This document shows positions 1 through 12,918 of a stretch of 64,000 nt of DNA, in pieces. The position numbers were made by a program, and so were the translations under genes. The DNA is from Owenia fusiformis. Lineage: Eukaryota > Annelida > Polychaeta > Sabellida > Oweniidae. The DNA lies in the NCBI GenBank assembly GCA_903813345.2, contig CAIIXF020000002.1:32506109-32570108 (forward strand). The letters are read 5' to 3'. Under the pieces are notes generated by a model, which saw nothing but the letters and a program-made list of their open reading frames with translations, was not told the origin of the DNA and did no database searches. Each line of letters opens with the position of its first letter. The stretch's first letter is position 1.

Positions 1-159
1 TACTCACCCAACCATGACAAAATATCGATGAATGATATATCATTGTAAAGAAGAGACACATGGCGTTATGGTGCATTGAATGAAATCGATGCCGTTATCA
101 CTGGTTTTGTGCTTTTCCAAGATAACAATCCGTTGCGTTTTTTTGATACGCACTGTAGT

Positions 160-640
160 ATTCACATACCAAATATGAAAAAAAAATCGCTCCACTACTT
201 TTCAAGTTACAGCAACAATCATAAAATAGCGTGTAAAGGCCGCCATTTTTCAAGACGGCTGCAATGTGCTTCTTCGATATCTACATTTCTACCTTTATTA
301 ATATCCTATATATTTTTTAAAATCTAAAACATACTGCTATTACAGTTTTACATGTTGAACCTAAATTACTGTAAAATCGGCATTAAAATGGCCGCCATTT
401 TAAATTAGCGGCCATTTTCAAAATTGGCTTTCGAGCAGAATTTCTACCCCCATAGGGTTTATGTGTACAAAATGCCAACAAAATTGGACCAACGGTATTT
501 GAGTTATTGCACTTTAGATGTACGGTGTCACTATTAACTGATTTGAAGCAAAACCTGATGGACGGAAGGATGGATGGAATGATGGATGAAAGGACGGAGG
601 CGTTCCCTATATCCCTCCGAACTTCGATTGGACAATAAAA
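160..640 (+). repeat. dispersed repeat family F1, degraded copy
   Basis: This stretch parallels 44060-44545: same CATACCAAATATGAA opening, paired GGCCGCCATTTT blocks, GAGCAGAATTTCTAC, then GTATTTGAGTTATTGC. A gacgga/gatgga tract follows, and the tip reads CCCTCCGAACTTCGATTGGA, a damaged form of the family's hairpin end. About 50 bases after GAGTTATTGC have no counterpart in the other copies. The left end is not recognisable. Confidence 0.6.
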
Positions 641-1499
641 TTATTGCATTGTTTAATTTACATCTCATGAATTTCAATTACACGGACACCGTACAGTGGA
701 ATTGACAACGAACATTTCAGATTTTTTTAATATAACCAATACATAATATTTATGAAGTCCTCGACCATCCTAAATTGTGTAGTTTTATGTTTATGCTTCT
801 TTATTTCCACCTTTTAGATGAGTACATCAATTATTTTAGATTTTAGAAATTGTAGTTTTGCTTCAAATCAGTTAATAGTGACATCGTACATCTAAAGTGC
901 ACGACGGTATATTTTGTCACTATACGTTATCAATGTTGTTGCGTGAATGTCAAAGCTTAAAATAAGTCCGAGCTTTCCAAAATAAAATTAAATGAAAAAA
1001 TATATAAAAAAGAAATAGGAAGCCAAGGGGAGTCGAACAAGGGATCTACTTCTTACTAGATTACTACCAAGCGATCTACTTAGTGAGCTATCATGGATGG
1101 CTGGTCAAGTACGTTTTTCTTTGTATATTTATGTACAGACTAATTAAATAATCAATATTGAGTTTCATGGACCTAAATTCCTGTCACTGCTGTAGCAGGA
1201 ATCCAAGTCAGTCAGGAAAATACGTCCGTAGTAGTTTTTCCATATATATTATAGGTTGGAATATATGTCCGACTAAGACACCTAGGAACGTATAGGTCCT
1301 AGGAACGTAGGTCCGTGGAAATCCACGTCCTACGGACTTATTTTCCACGGGGACTTCTACTCCGGTTACACCGGCGAACAACAACCGCCGAACACAGTCC
1401 ACAAAAAATTGACTATCATTATTTCACGACTTGTGGTGTCGACATAAAGAACAAGAGAGGAATAGTTCGTCAGCTAAGTTAGTAAGATAGCTCTAGTTC
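641..1499. other. no gene seen; possible tRNA-like SINE inside
   Basis: AT-rich sequence without a supportable gene. 1270-1360 has short overlapping repeats and inverted repeats built on CCTAGGAACGTA and TCCGTGGAAATCCACG. A tRNA-like piece lies at 1018-1105 and is listed separately. Confidence 0.4.
1018..1105 (-). repeat. tRNA-like sequence, probably a SINE head
   Basis: Read on the minus strand it has a box A-like GATAGCTCACTAAGTAGATC followed at tRNA spacing by a box B-like TTGTTCGACTCCCC. The arms do not pair well enough for a working tRNA, so a tRNA-derived SINE head or tRNA relic is more likely. Confidence 0.35.
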
Positions 1500-1640
1500 T
1501 TACCTCTCCCCCAACAATACCAGTCCCAGCAGCAAGGTCCAGGACTGGTGCACTCTTGTCTTCAATGTATTCTGCCAACTCTCTTGCAGCAATAAGTGGT
1601 GTTGCGCTGTTATAACTATTGGGAAGAAGATTACAATTCT
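1500..1640 (-). pseudogene. duplicated, unspliceable exon 2 of METTL27-like copy A
   Basis: This is a tandem copy of the exon-2 segment at 1641-1780. It still reads as the LAEYIEDKSAPVLDLAAGTG core and keeps the 3' donor (GGAGAG then GTAAG). At the other end the acceptor has changed from CAG to TGTAA, so it probably cannot be spliced as a 5' exon border. The same duplication, further decayed, is seen in copy B (11935-12000) but not in copy C. Confidence 0.65.
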
Positions 1641-1643
1641 TAC

Positions 1644-3340
1644 CTCTCCTCCAACAATACCAGTCCCAGCAGCAAGGTCCAGGACTGGTGCACTCTTGTC
1701 TTCAATATATTCTGCCAACACTCTTGCAGCAGCCAATGGTGTTGTGCTGTTATACCCGTTGAGAAGAAGATCCTGAATTGAGAAAAAATGTAATATGTAT
1801 TTTTCTACTTTACCTTGAACATGTCAAACTTGGGAATCAACAGGATGCTTAAAAGTACAGACTTGAGGAAATTCAGGATTTATGTAACTATATTCATAAA
1901 TGGATGGTAAGCATTGTGGATAAATAACTAATTAAAACTGATTGATTCGCAAGATTAAAACCATAACCATTGCATTGATGTCATATTAAATACATTAATT
2001 TATTAGAATAAACGGATCGATACATGGAACTCCGAACATTTTTATACACTGAACGCTCATAGGCGTAACCAGGGGATGCGATGTGTGCGAACGCACCCCA
2101 TCTCGCATAACTTATAAAAATAGAACGCGTAGTACGGGTTCTATTAGATAGAACTTTAAAATGCTTTATATTTGAAGCTTCTAGCTAAATGTTTAAACCC
2201 CCCGCACTAACTGAAAGCCGGCTACGCTCTAGTTCAACGTCGTTAAACTCAATAACGGCGTTCTTTATTATTAGGAATTTTCTTGGGGCCATTATTGAGT
2301 TTAACCTCCTTACTATTCTTTCCTTTGATGCAAGTTCTGAATCCATCGAAACCATTTTTCCGCGATAACGTGCAACTGATACTTGACAATAATATAAAAA
2401 CACATAACATCAAGCGATTTAACACAATATTATTGTGTTAAATGTTCATTTATACGAGTAAAATGAGGCTACACTTACCAATCTTTAAAGTGACACTTCC
2501 GCATGTCCGTCATTGTGTCTGTTCGTCTGAGTGTCCCGGATCGTAAAATTAAACTACCAGCGAAACGAAATTGTTGTCAAATAGATTGATAATTATTATC
2601 GCGATTACTCGGGATAAAAAGATCAATTTTGAGGATAACAGGTGTCTTTGATTAATTTATATAGCGCGTATATACACGCAAAATAGTTATTAATTGCAAA
2701 CCAACTGTTCGTTAATGCAGTGCCGTGATGACGGTTAATTCCTGAAACGATTTGCAATTTCGATGTTACCGAAACTGACCGACATTTTCGTCATATTCCA
2801 AACCTGTCTCCAATATTTTCGTAATTATGCATCAATAGGGTCTAAGGGGGATACGGGACGGGGTGTATGTGTTTATAAGGTATGTATGCATGCTTGAATC
2901 ACATTCTTTGTGTAATATTGCCATGTTTTCAGGGTTCAATTAGTTCCGCTTGTCGAAACCTGCTGAACGATTAAATTAACGCATCCAAGGCAAAATGGTC
3001 ATGGAGGTTAGACCTAGCCGGGCCATAACACATGTCAGATAAGAAACGAGGCCCGGGCTAGGTCTAATGTTGTTGGACTAGCTACGCTCCTGTTGTCATA
3101 CTTTTATTATTCACAAAGAATATTTGTTATACAGGAATAAAAACTGTTGAAACTTTATACATGCACATGTACCTTGTCATAAGTTGTTGCCCAATCTTTA
3201 TATATATCATCAACGTCTGTTTGTGTGAGGTTTGGCCGTGACACTTCTGTAAACAGCGCATGCGCATCATCTGCGGTCTTTGCCCCAGCACCAAACACAA
3301 CTTCAGCAGATCTTGAAGGAGTCTTAGATTCTGGAGGCAT
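1644..3340 (-). CDS. METTL27-like: METTL27-like methyltransferase, copy A (5' part only)
   Basis: Predicted SAM-dependent methyltransferase of the METTL27/WBSCR27 type; the substrate is not known to me. Coding exon 1 is 3173-3340 (56 codons, ending in TYDK, donor GT at 3172-3171). Exon 2 is 1644-1772 (43 codons) and carries SAM-binding motif I, LDLAAGTGIVGGE; both exons are phase 0. The ATG chosen (3340) matches the MSE start of copies B and C. An open frame continues upstream to 3397, but an AG splice acceptor just above it suggests that part is leader. Exon 1 has a seven-codon insertion (PPESKTPSRSAE against SETDE). Exons 3 to 5 are not found down to base 1, so the gene leaves the window or is truncated. 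A second, damaged exon 2 follows at 1504-1640. Confidence 0.75.
1773..3172. other. intron 1 of METTL27-like copy A
   Basis: No coding signal. 2060-2240 holds a block resembling the GGCGTAACCAGGGG-type repeats also seen near 54.6 and 55.3 kb, here without the long C tract. The rest is unremarkable. Confidence 0.5.
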
Positions 3341-3519
3341 GTCGATTACTTCAGGAGCAGCTATATATTCTACAGAAGGCACTCTACACAATGGCAACCT
3401 AGAAAAGGATATCTGAGTTTATTCATGTACAACTATACTGCACAACAGCTGATAATACCATTAAGCCAAATGGTAACTTCACTTTGACCTTTGAATCTCC
3501 TTACACTAAGGTCTCAGGG

Positions 3520-6500
3520 TAGTTGAAGAAAGTGACAAAAGAGTAAGACGTAAAAAGATTTTGGATTTTTTTATTTGAACGAAGATCACAGTTCTGTTTT
3601 GACATTCAGTCAGTTTCACTAGTTCCACATATTTACATCACCAGGGTCACATTGGGCATGGACAGACCATAAACATGACGAAATTGCGTTTTCACTCCTC
3701 TGAAAATCTGAGTGAAAAATAGTGTGTATGGAATTTTTATGCAATCCTCATTGGAGTGTCAGGTTATTTTCAAATATAAATTCCTCCTTCCCCATATTCT
3801 CTTCAACTTTCAATTTCTCACAATGAGTGTACTTCTACACTACATAATACATAGAAAGGTGTGAAGAATATTTTCTTATAGAACGTATGAAAAATGACAA
3901 AATACAGTGACCTACATTTTGTACTAATAAAACGTACACGGTAGGTCACTGAATTCTTTCGTTTCTTCTCCATTTTATAAAAAAATGCAAAGCACCTTTC
4001 ATTTTGAGCAATTTATTGACATACACTGTATATTCTGTTCAGTTAACGTTTAAGGTACATCTGGAAAATAACATTTTGGTAAAAAAATTGCTATACAGTT
4101 GGGGACAAAAATAAATGACAGGTCGATTTTCGATCACCATTTCCTAATTATGGTGGTCTGAAAGCCCATAATTTCCAATATTGTCTAGATATATATCCCT
4201 TAAAATTTGTATATTTTACATTTTGTATAATCTCATCCACTGATGTATGGCCTCTTGTAAATTCTCTTATTTTTAACATGGGAAATCCTCACTTCAGCAA
4301 ATCCACCTGTCATTTATTTATGTCCCCAACTGTACCTGCACATGTTATTTTTTGGTACAAAATAAAGCATGAAGGCATGTGTCAATTTCCTTGTTTTTTC
4401 AGGAAAGTATCATTACATTGTCTTCTTTTCGTATATCTGGAAGGAGTTCAATGAGAACTCCAGGAAATTCTGATATTTCACACTTTCTATTTTTCCAAAT
4501 TTTCTTTCAAAGTTTCCAGACAACACAGGAGCTACATGTACCATTGACATGCTTTCAGGTTTACTAAAAGTAGAGTGTAATAACATGTGCATGACAGGTA
4601 TTCCATTTTTACCAAAATGTTACTTTCCAGCTGAACCAAACAGGAAATTAAAAAAACATGTGGACTTTAGAATTTTTTGAAATAAGATAACCGAGTTTTT
4701 CAGTCACAATTTCATTGTGCTGAAAAATCTATTTCATAATCATAATGTTTAGGGTCAACTGGTTACTTTTGAAGCGGTGTAACAGACTGTACACAGATCT
4801 TCTTTTAGTAAAATTGCTAAGAGGTCAATGGTAACTACCAAGAGTTGCTAATATTACAAATAAAAACATGCAAAATGGCCGCCTTTTCAATTTTCCAAAT
4901 GTCTTGTCCAGTTTCTCAACAACACTCGATTGCATACAAGAATTCATTTCTAATCCACGAAACCCTAGATAACAAGGATGCTTTCCAGACAAATGCAAAG
5001 ACGTACACCCATGTCTCAATACTTTATTTTTACCAGAAAATAATATGTGCAGGAATAGCAATTTTTCAAAAATGTTTTCTTGAACATGTGCCTAAATGTT
5101 GGAAAATCGAAAAGGCGACAGTTTACTTTTGAATGTATTTTTTGAAATAGAATTTCCTGCAGTTGGCATTTAATTACTTCTTACCAGATTTACTAAAAGA
5201 AGACGGTACAATATTATTTTTCTTGATAAAGTAAAATATGATTTCATATTTCACTTGGACCAGAAAAATAACGCACAAATAAACCTACCTCGTGAAGTTC
5301 CGGAATATCGTCTGCCAATAAAACTGTTGGTGGTGTATTCTTTGGTTCGTGAGTGATCATGAGTCAACATGATTCCATAATCCGGCTACAGATACTGTTT
5401 TACGACATCCTATTGGTTCGCTATATTTTGGGGCTGAAATCGCGTTCGAATTGAGCGTTGTCAAAATCAATAAACTCTTTTGCGTTCGAATTGTGACTTC
5501 TCTTCCCAAGATCAGTAAAACTGCCTATCTCAGGCCTCCTAGACTTCCAACAACGCGAACATCAGTTCTGATACCACGAACTACGTTCTTTGCACTCGAA
5601 CCACGAATCTCATATCGCGAACGTGAAATCTTATGTCGCGCACCACCATTTCCTTGTTTCCGAACATATTTCTTATACCACGCACAGAGATCCGTAACCG
5701 CGAACAATTTGTACATAATACATCCGGGTGTTTGGGATTCCAGGTTACATGTATATACCAATGCAACGGAGTGAAACAAGGAAACGAAATTCAGTTTCAC
5801 CTCCGCTTTCGCCGGACTTTCGTTCCTTTGAAAAGCATGCAAGATTAACAACACGCCTCGAGTTGGCAGGGCTTTAAATGATGTGTCAAAGGACAGCACA
5901 GCACAACGACCCATTCTGATACTCAGACCATCTCTGTTATGCACAAGAATGGTGTAGAAGGAAACTGAGAGAAGGTTGTGATATCTCACGATGACAATGA
6001 CCAGTCCATGGTCAGAATGACCATAGACATGATGAAATTACTTTTTCAGGCCTCTGAAATTTGTGACTGAAAAATAGATAAAAGTAGGAGCTTAGGAAAG
6101 GTCACTGAACAGAATCTCTTGCATTTTTCAGAAAATGTGCCTAATATATTGCTCTCAGTGATACAATCTTGGGAAATTTGATATCATTCGTTGAAAAAGA
6201 AAAAAAATGAAAAAACTGAATTGAAAAGCGATCGTTTTTCCTTTCAATGACCGCCATTTCTCAGACAAGTTTCTAAAATTTTAGATTGTATCATTTAGAG
6301 CAATATATTGGGCACATTTTCTGAAAAATTCAAGAGATTCTGTTCATTGAGCTTTCCTATGCTCCTACTTAAAGCTATTTACAGTGACCTTTTCAGAGGC
6401 CTGAAAAAGTTATTTCATCATGTCTAGGGTCATTCTGACCATGGTCAGTGTGATCCTGGTCATGTAAATGGGATGTGGAATTAGTTAAACTGACTGGAGG

Positions 6501-6540
6501 TCAAAACAGAACTCTGATATCTTGGTTCAAAAAATGTTTG
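3520..6540. repeat. foldback-type repeat with three inverted-repeat segments
   Basis: The segment 3590-3720 (TTCTGTTTTGACATTCAGTC onward, through the CATAAACATGACGAAAT block) reappears inverted at 6400-6520. The inner block also occurs as an inverted pair at 5996-6180 and 6283-6465, sharing GACATGATGAAAT and TTTTTCAGAAAATGTGC. A shorter hairpin, CAGTGACCTAC against GTAGGTCACTG, is at 3905-3953. This looks like a degraded foldback element or several merged copies. No coding frame was found. Confidence 0.55.
4097..4332. mobile_element. Tc1/mariner-type MITE, TA target site
   Basis: A 236-bp element with nearly perfect ~28-bp terminal inverted repeats starting CAGTTGGGGACA, flanked by TA on both sides (4095-4096 and 4333-4334). 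The size, TA duplication and lack of an ORF fit a Tc1/mariner-derived MITE. Confidence 0.75.
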
Positions 6541-7897
6541 AAATTAAGCATGGTTTTGTTACTTCCTGTTTTGTCATTTCCTGTTTAGCATCATGCGACC
6601 TTAAATTACAAGGTTTACTTTTATACAGTACACCTACATTGTAGTAATCAGTTATGGCTGTATTCTGTTTAGATGCACTGGCCCGCCCCCTCCCTCTGAG
6701 ATGGGCCCAGAAAAAATGGGTCCGACATTTTAGCGCTCCACACGTCTTGGGTCAGATATTGTCCTGGTTGCTGGAGTCAGGAATTTTTCGGGAACATGGG
6801 GCAAAACGACCCTCATAATAATTTGATCCGTGCAGAGGTTTTTCTAATCTGTCAATCATCGCGAACTTTGATGTTCCATCTTATGAAGGGATTATATTTC
6901 ACATTTTCTGTGATTTTTCAGAGTGCTCGAAAATAATGTTGAGAGTAGGGCAAAATGGCCCATGGATGGGGCAGAACAGCCCACAATGAAAGCTTCGTTT
7001 TGAAAACCAAGATTAATTAACTACAGGACTCGTCAACACACATTTATGTCAGACGGTCAAAGATTAGACGGATAAAGTATTCTTAGCCCTTACCCTAAAA
7101 TTACGATTTAGTAGTCATTTGATATGTTTTGAAACAAAAACCAAGTGTTAACATCTTTATTAGGATGATAGTTTGTTATTTTCCCGCTGTATGTAAACAG
7201 TTAATCCCACAAGCCGTAATGGGGGGGGGGGGCAACATTTAAGTTAAGTTTTCATCTAAAACGTTTTACAGGCAAAGGGTAGCATCTTCAAATTATCAGT
7301 AGCTGGAGCTACAGATATAGCACATCAAGTATTCTATGAAATTAGGAATATTGTACATACTGTAGGGTAACTCATTTCTTTATTATGATACAATCATCGG
7401 CTCAAATGGACAAAATTGGAAAAAGCTGTTCTTTAATTTGGCCATACGTGTTGTTACTCAAAAGTCAGGTTTTTGTTTTTGTTGTTATTACCCAGCCCTT
7501 TCACTGAAAATGTCAATGCGCGTGATTGCAAGGTAGTCCCAATATTTTGTGTTTCCTAGAGCTTGAAAATACCGTTATCGTCAATGAGTGGATATTCATT
7601 CACATGCATGCAAAACTTGGAAAATATTTCTACCGAATTCCATATGAAAACATCTCGTTGGAATTTTACTTCTGCGTAATAATACGAACAAAATAACGGA
7701 CTTTTTTTCGATCAGATGCGTGGTTCGCGATAACGGATCTCTGTGCGCGGTATAAGAAATATGTTCGGAAACAAGGAAATGGTGGTGCGCGACATAAGAT
7801 TTCACGTTCGCGATATGAGATTCGTGGTTCGAGTGCAAGGAACGTAGTTCGCGGTATCAGAACTGATGTTCGCGTTGTTGGAAGTCTAGGAGGCCTG
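5531..7897. repeat. 175-bp inverted repeat with CGCGAAC motifs
   Basis: The arms 5531-5706 and 7723-7897 are close reverse complements. Each contains many spaced CGCGAAC/GTTCGCG words, between which are short unlike spacers. About 2 kb lies between the arms, including the right part of the preceding foldback repeat. The arms give open frames on both strands only because they are palindromically related and CG-rich; I do not regard these as genes. Confidence 0.6.
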
Positions 7898-9425
7898 TAT
7901 CTGGTTGGTTGGGATATATGAGGTTTGTTTTTCTATATATATGACTGGTTTACACTTAGATTTTGCTCTTTCTTGCCAGGTCCAATTATAAATTCTACTC
8001 ATTTCTGTTTGACACTTTTGCTTAGATTAGGTAGATATTTAAGAATTACATTCCACTCCAAAAAATTGGTAACCTTAGCTCCCCCATTCACACGCGGTAC
8101 TAGCTCACGCAAAACCGTAAATTTGAATTTCAAATCTACCCTTTCTTTGGAAAATCAATGATTGTGAGTCTCACACTACGCCGTTTTTTTTCAAACTTGT
8201 TGCGTTAAAACCTTCACAGAAACACCTTTCAGTCAAGACATTGCTTTTGTTTACAAAGTCCCTCGTTTAAAGCGGCGTTTTGGTCCCCAGATGTGAGAAG
8301 TTGCAAATCCTCAGAAAATTCAACCACAATTTTGATATCTCGCCAGTTCTTCTATCACTCTCCCCCATATTCTGCGCAAGGACTCCCATTACAACCCTCC
8401 ATCGCTGCATCAACATATTTATAACATGAAACGCAGCAATTTTGAAATGCCCCGTTGTCTTCCAAAGCGCCCCGCAGAGTCTATGACTTTTGATAAGGTG
8501 TATAGATCCAACGGATCTATACATTTGATATTATTATCGCAGCCATCATTTTCGTTTGACCACGATCAACAAACCATGCATTCGGTTGGAATACATAAGT
8601 ATAAGTTGAACCAACGATATAAGAATTGAAAATTCGAACACATATTTATAGTTTGTGATTATGGGTGTATTTAGAATTTGACGATTTGTACTTCCCGCCA
8701 GATTACACTTTTAAACTTGCGGGCTACTTTGCGTTTCTATTGTTTTGCGTTTGCTTTGCGTCTGCGATTGCGCTCAACTGATAATATCACGCAACTCAAG
8801 CATTACGTTCAGTGCAGACGAAACGCAAAAATTGTGCGACCAACTAATAATGAGGCCTCGGGTTAATCTGCCTATTGAGCAGCAAGAACGAATGACCTAC
8901 GATCTGTTCGCTAATTCAACCGAGCGGCTTTATCATAATTGATCGTTCCAGTGAAATACAAATCATGCAATCTCTTATCTCTTTCTCTTATCTCTGTTCG
9001 TCGAGATGTGTTTGAATAAAACCCATTGAAACGAATTACAACGAATGATACACGAAACTTTTATTCGGCGCTAATTTTTAAACATGTTCAAAATTTTCCG
9101 ACGAATAAGACTCATTCCAACGGATGTAAACGCTAAAAAAGAGTGCTCATGTGAGTGCTCATAACAGGAAAATTGGTTCAAACCATTCCCGGCAAATGAT
9201 TAGCAAAGAAGGTGCGAAACAAGGTTTTCCATTAAAAAGTGGGCGTCGCACTCAATGTAATCCAATTGGACGGAAAGGATGGCCGACGGACCAGTTTGAA
9301 CGTTTTCCTATTTTGCTGTAACATCGTGTTTAAAGGAACGTTGTGATCTGAAACACTCTAGTAGTTCAGTACTTCCATTTCTATTATTTTTATATTTTAT
9401 TAATTATCTATTCGAACCCTATTAA
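7898..9425. other. intergenic, nothing recognised
   Basis: No gene or complete repeat was identified. 8501-8521 contains a perfect short palindrome (TATAGATCC, three-base loop, GGATCTATA). Sequence left of 9421 resembles 14840-14885 downstream of METTL27-like copy C, so it is duplicated gene flank. Confidence 0.4.
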
Positions 9426-10432
9426 GGTGACATTTAAGTTAATCAAAAGTACAAAAACATGGGAGCCATATTTTTTTGATAAAGTCAGAAGATTTTGTAT
9501 ACTGTTTTCCTTGTATGTGAATGCATTTCCTGACTAAAGAGACACATAAAAGAAAACCTCACATTTAAACGCATTTTTTCATAACTATGAATTGGAGGTG
9601 TATGGCTCCCAAAAGCTAGCATGAAGAGTGCGAAGTGAGGCTATTTTTGAAAGTTTCAAGGAGTAGCCTTGCAACAGACACACATTTGCAAGAATTCAAA
9701 ATTTCCAGATATAGTCTTACCTTACCAAGGAACAACGAAGGAGCACGAAAATGTGTACTTCTTGCATTGTTAGAGTATAATAAAGCTCAAACCATTGTGA
9801 ATTCTAAATATTTCATGTCCACCATTTTGTTTCCTGGAACTATTTTTTAGTCCAGAGTTATCTTCATTCATGTTTCCATTGTTTATCATTCATAAAACCT
9901 CTATCATGTATCTATCATGATAATAACACTGTAATAGATAAAACATACAAGTGATAATCCATGCCACTTGGTGTAGTCACAAAACTTGCATGAGGATTAA
10001 TCAGGAAGTCTAGAAGTAGTTCCGGCAAACAAAATGTGGACATGAAATATTTAGAATTTACAATGGTTTGAGCTTTATTATACTCTAACAATGCAAGAAG
10101 TGCACATTTTCATGCTCCTCCGTTGTTCCTGGGAAAGGTAAGATGATTTGTGGAAATTTTAGACTCTTGCAAATGTGTGACTGTTGCAAGGCTACTCCTT
10201 GAAACTTTCAAAAATTAGCCTCACTTCGCACTCTTCATGCTAGCTTTGGGGATCCATGCACCTCCAATTCATAGTTTGGAAAAATGCGTTTATGTGTGAT
10301 GTTAACTTTGACATGTTTCATTAGTCAAGATACACAACTCATATACAAGGTAAACAGATTTTAAAAACATGTGTCTTTATCAAAAAAATATGGCAGTCAT
10401 TTTTTGTACTTTTTATATAATATAGCGTCGCC
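9426..10432. mobile_element. foldback/MITE element with TTAA target duplication
   Basis: Two arms of about 420 bp (9426-9850 and 10015-10432) are inverted copies around a ~160-bp spacer. The tips are GGTGAC and GTCGCC, and TTAA flanks both sides (9422-9425, 10433-10436). The homologous flank of copy C at 14880-14910 lacks the insert, giving an empty-site comparison. No ORF. Confidence 0.75.
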
Positions 10433-10566
10433 TTAAATCGGATTTGTCTTCCTTAGCTTTACGGACAGTTATTGTTTCAATATACTTGCAAGTTGCAACG
10501 TTTTATATTTGTGGCAAAATTGAATTTATCCTTTCAAAAGCCACAGAGATGACAGAATATGCTCAT

Positions 10567-12918
10567 CTAATCAATTTTATAAACGTATCTCAAACCATCA
10601 TCGTTTCCAATTATATTTGGAACAAATTCTTTTTTCAACAATGTCCATAATTTGTTGTCCTCGTGAGCTTTTAATGTGTCCTCAAATCCAGCCAAATATG
10701 GCTTAGACAGAGCAGTCTTGTTCAGATGGAAAACCAGTACACCAGCTTAAAATGATAATATACATTTGTTAGCTATGGATTTTGAAATTTTAAACAATAA
10801 TATTTCCAGTGGTGTATAAAAATGGTGGTTAATGACCGTGTAATTGATCTGCTATATTGCAGAGGACCAAGAATCTTTTATGTGGCTGGTCAATTACGTA
10901 GGTTAATACGTCATGATGTCACATTTAATATTACATTACCTGGTTTAACAACTCTTATGATTTCTAAGAAGCAATCCTGTTTTGCGTGACCTTCTAGAAA
11001 GCAACCATTTGCCACAGCACCCTCATACGTATCTGGAAATATGAAAACATAATACCTGAATACTGGAGACATGGAATGACCGAGACTGTATAAACCGAGA
11101 TATACTCCACCCTATGCAGACGGAGCCTGAGAGCAATATTGGGTGCGGCATGAATGAGCGGATGGTGCGGATTTAACGGTCATTTCTCAATTTAATAAAT
11201 ATGTGATATTTCTGAAACTAAGCCATTAGGGGTCTTCAAATATATCTATAAATGTGTAGTTACCACTAAGATAGCGTCCACATCATTCATATAAAAGATG
11301 TTGTTCAAGATTCACTATCCACAATAATTATTATTGCATTTTGGAAACCAGTTTCTGTTGAGCCCCCTCTATACATTTGGTGCGGAAAAGCAAAGAACTT
11401 TATCCTTTATTGATGATATGATAGTTTCTGTTGTGAGAGTACTTGGACCACGTCAACTGCTTCACCAAACTTCTAACATATACTAGGAAATATATTTTCA
11501 TGTTTGTGCCACAAAACACTAAACTGATGACGTGGAACGTACTGAAAAGGCTATCAGGTTATCGCAAAGTTTGTATGTTTATTGAGCTTTTCCATGTGCA
11601 AAATCAAATTAATTTAATACTTATATTTTTCTTTCTACCGACAACTAACACATGGAAAATATGTTTAAAGTACTCGTGTTCGAAAATCTGTTATTTTATT
11701 ACACATACTGTCTTTAATATCCAATCTGTTTGGTCCCATGTAGTCACATATAAGCCTTTTGTAGACATTTTTCTCTGTGGCCTTGTCGAGCATTGCTTGG
11801 CTGGCATCTAAGGCGTCTATGTGAGTGAAGCCCAATCTCTTCAACTGTAAAAACACAATATATCAATATATGAATTAGATTGAAAACCAAGGCAGGGTTA
11901 ACCGATCAGCAAACTGTGTTCTAGTTCTTACCTCTTCTCCAACACCATTGCAGCAACCAGTGGTGTAATGCTGTTATAACCATTGAGAAGATTACAATTC
12001 TTACCTCTCCTCCAACAATACCAGTCCCAGCAGCAAGATCGAGGATTGGTGCACTCTTGTCTTCAATATATTCTGCCAACTCTCTTGCGGCAGCCAGTGG
12101 GGTTGTGCTGTTGTAACCATTGAGAAGGAGATCCTGTATTGAGAAAAAATGCAAAATTTACCATCCCTAGAATATTGAACAGTCGCGATATTTCGCATTA
12201 ATGAGCCCTTTTGGAACCAGTCGATTGACTTGGACTCTGTTTCTCGAAAACATCGTCAATAACGATCGCGGATTGACGATTTTAGTTTTTTGAATGTTGA
12301 CCACGATTTTGCCAATTTTTATAAAATCACACAGAAACTATATGAATTTCAAAATGCAAAAATAATTTTATCAGGTCATCTTGATCTCCAATACTGAACG
12401 AAGGATGTAAATGTCCAAATCATGTCTACTTTGAAGGAAGAATGTTGCCTCGGGAACATGTCAGTGGACAGGATATTCTCTCGGGAAAAATATTTTGCAC
12501 TATTTCCCTCAATGGTAGTCACTGTTTGTATAATAATTGAGTGCCCAACATGCCTTAGTTCATGAAATAGTCCCCACCGCGCGCACATCGCTCCGTCAGT
12601 ATAGCACAGCTTGCATTGAGTGGTGTACAGGGAAAATTACGAGCCTTCAGTTCTGATTTGTTAGCTGAATGTTAACTGGACCTAATTTGGTTTGGCCAGC
12701 AGATATTTCATATTCAAGAGTGGAGATATATATTTTATATAAGCCAAATCAAACCGCATTGATAAGCAAACCTTGTCATAAGTTGCTGCCCATTGCTTAT
12801 AAACGTCTCCGACTTCTGCTCGTGTGATGTTTTCCCGTGTTGATCTTCTGGACAAAGTATACGCTTCGTCTGCTGTCTTTGCCCCAGCACCAAACACAAC
12901 TTCATCAGTTTCAGACAT
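10567..12918 (-). CDS. METTL27-like: METTL27-like methyltransferase, copy B (complete, 5 exons)
   Basis: Complete class I methyltransferase gene. Exons in order are 12772-12918, 12005-12133, 11709-11844, 10940-11032 and 10567-10745, with phases 0, 0, 1 and 1. They total 684 nt, or 227 residues plus TAG. Exon 1 holds the family's entry motif YKQWAATYDK, exon 2 motif I (LDLAAGTGIVGGE), exon 3 the acidic motif II region (HIDALDASQAMLDKA) and exon 4 the segment ending IIRVVKP. All borders are AG/GT. Human METTL27 has the same motif order and similar length (known of the family). Start: ATG at 12918, shared in position with copy C. No lesion was seen. A decayed second exon 2 lies in intron 2, and a foldback element (9426-10432) sits just past the stop. 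Confidence 0.85.
11935..12000 (-). pseudogene. decayed duplicate of exon 2 in intron 2 of copy B
   Basis: A shortened copy of the exon-2 sequence: the GYNS-TPL-AA portion is still readable on the minus strand, but the middle, including motif I, is deleted. It meets intact exon 2 through the same ACAATTCTTACCTCTCC junction found between the two exon-2 copies of gene A, so both derive from one duplication event. Confidence 0.6.

Noticed and set aside
5525-5989. 154-codon minus-strand frame
   Set aside because: It lies in the CGCGAAC-rich inverted-repeat arm, where frames are open on both strands; no recognisable protein.
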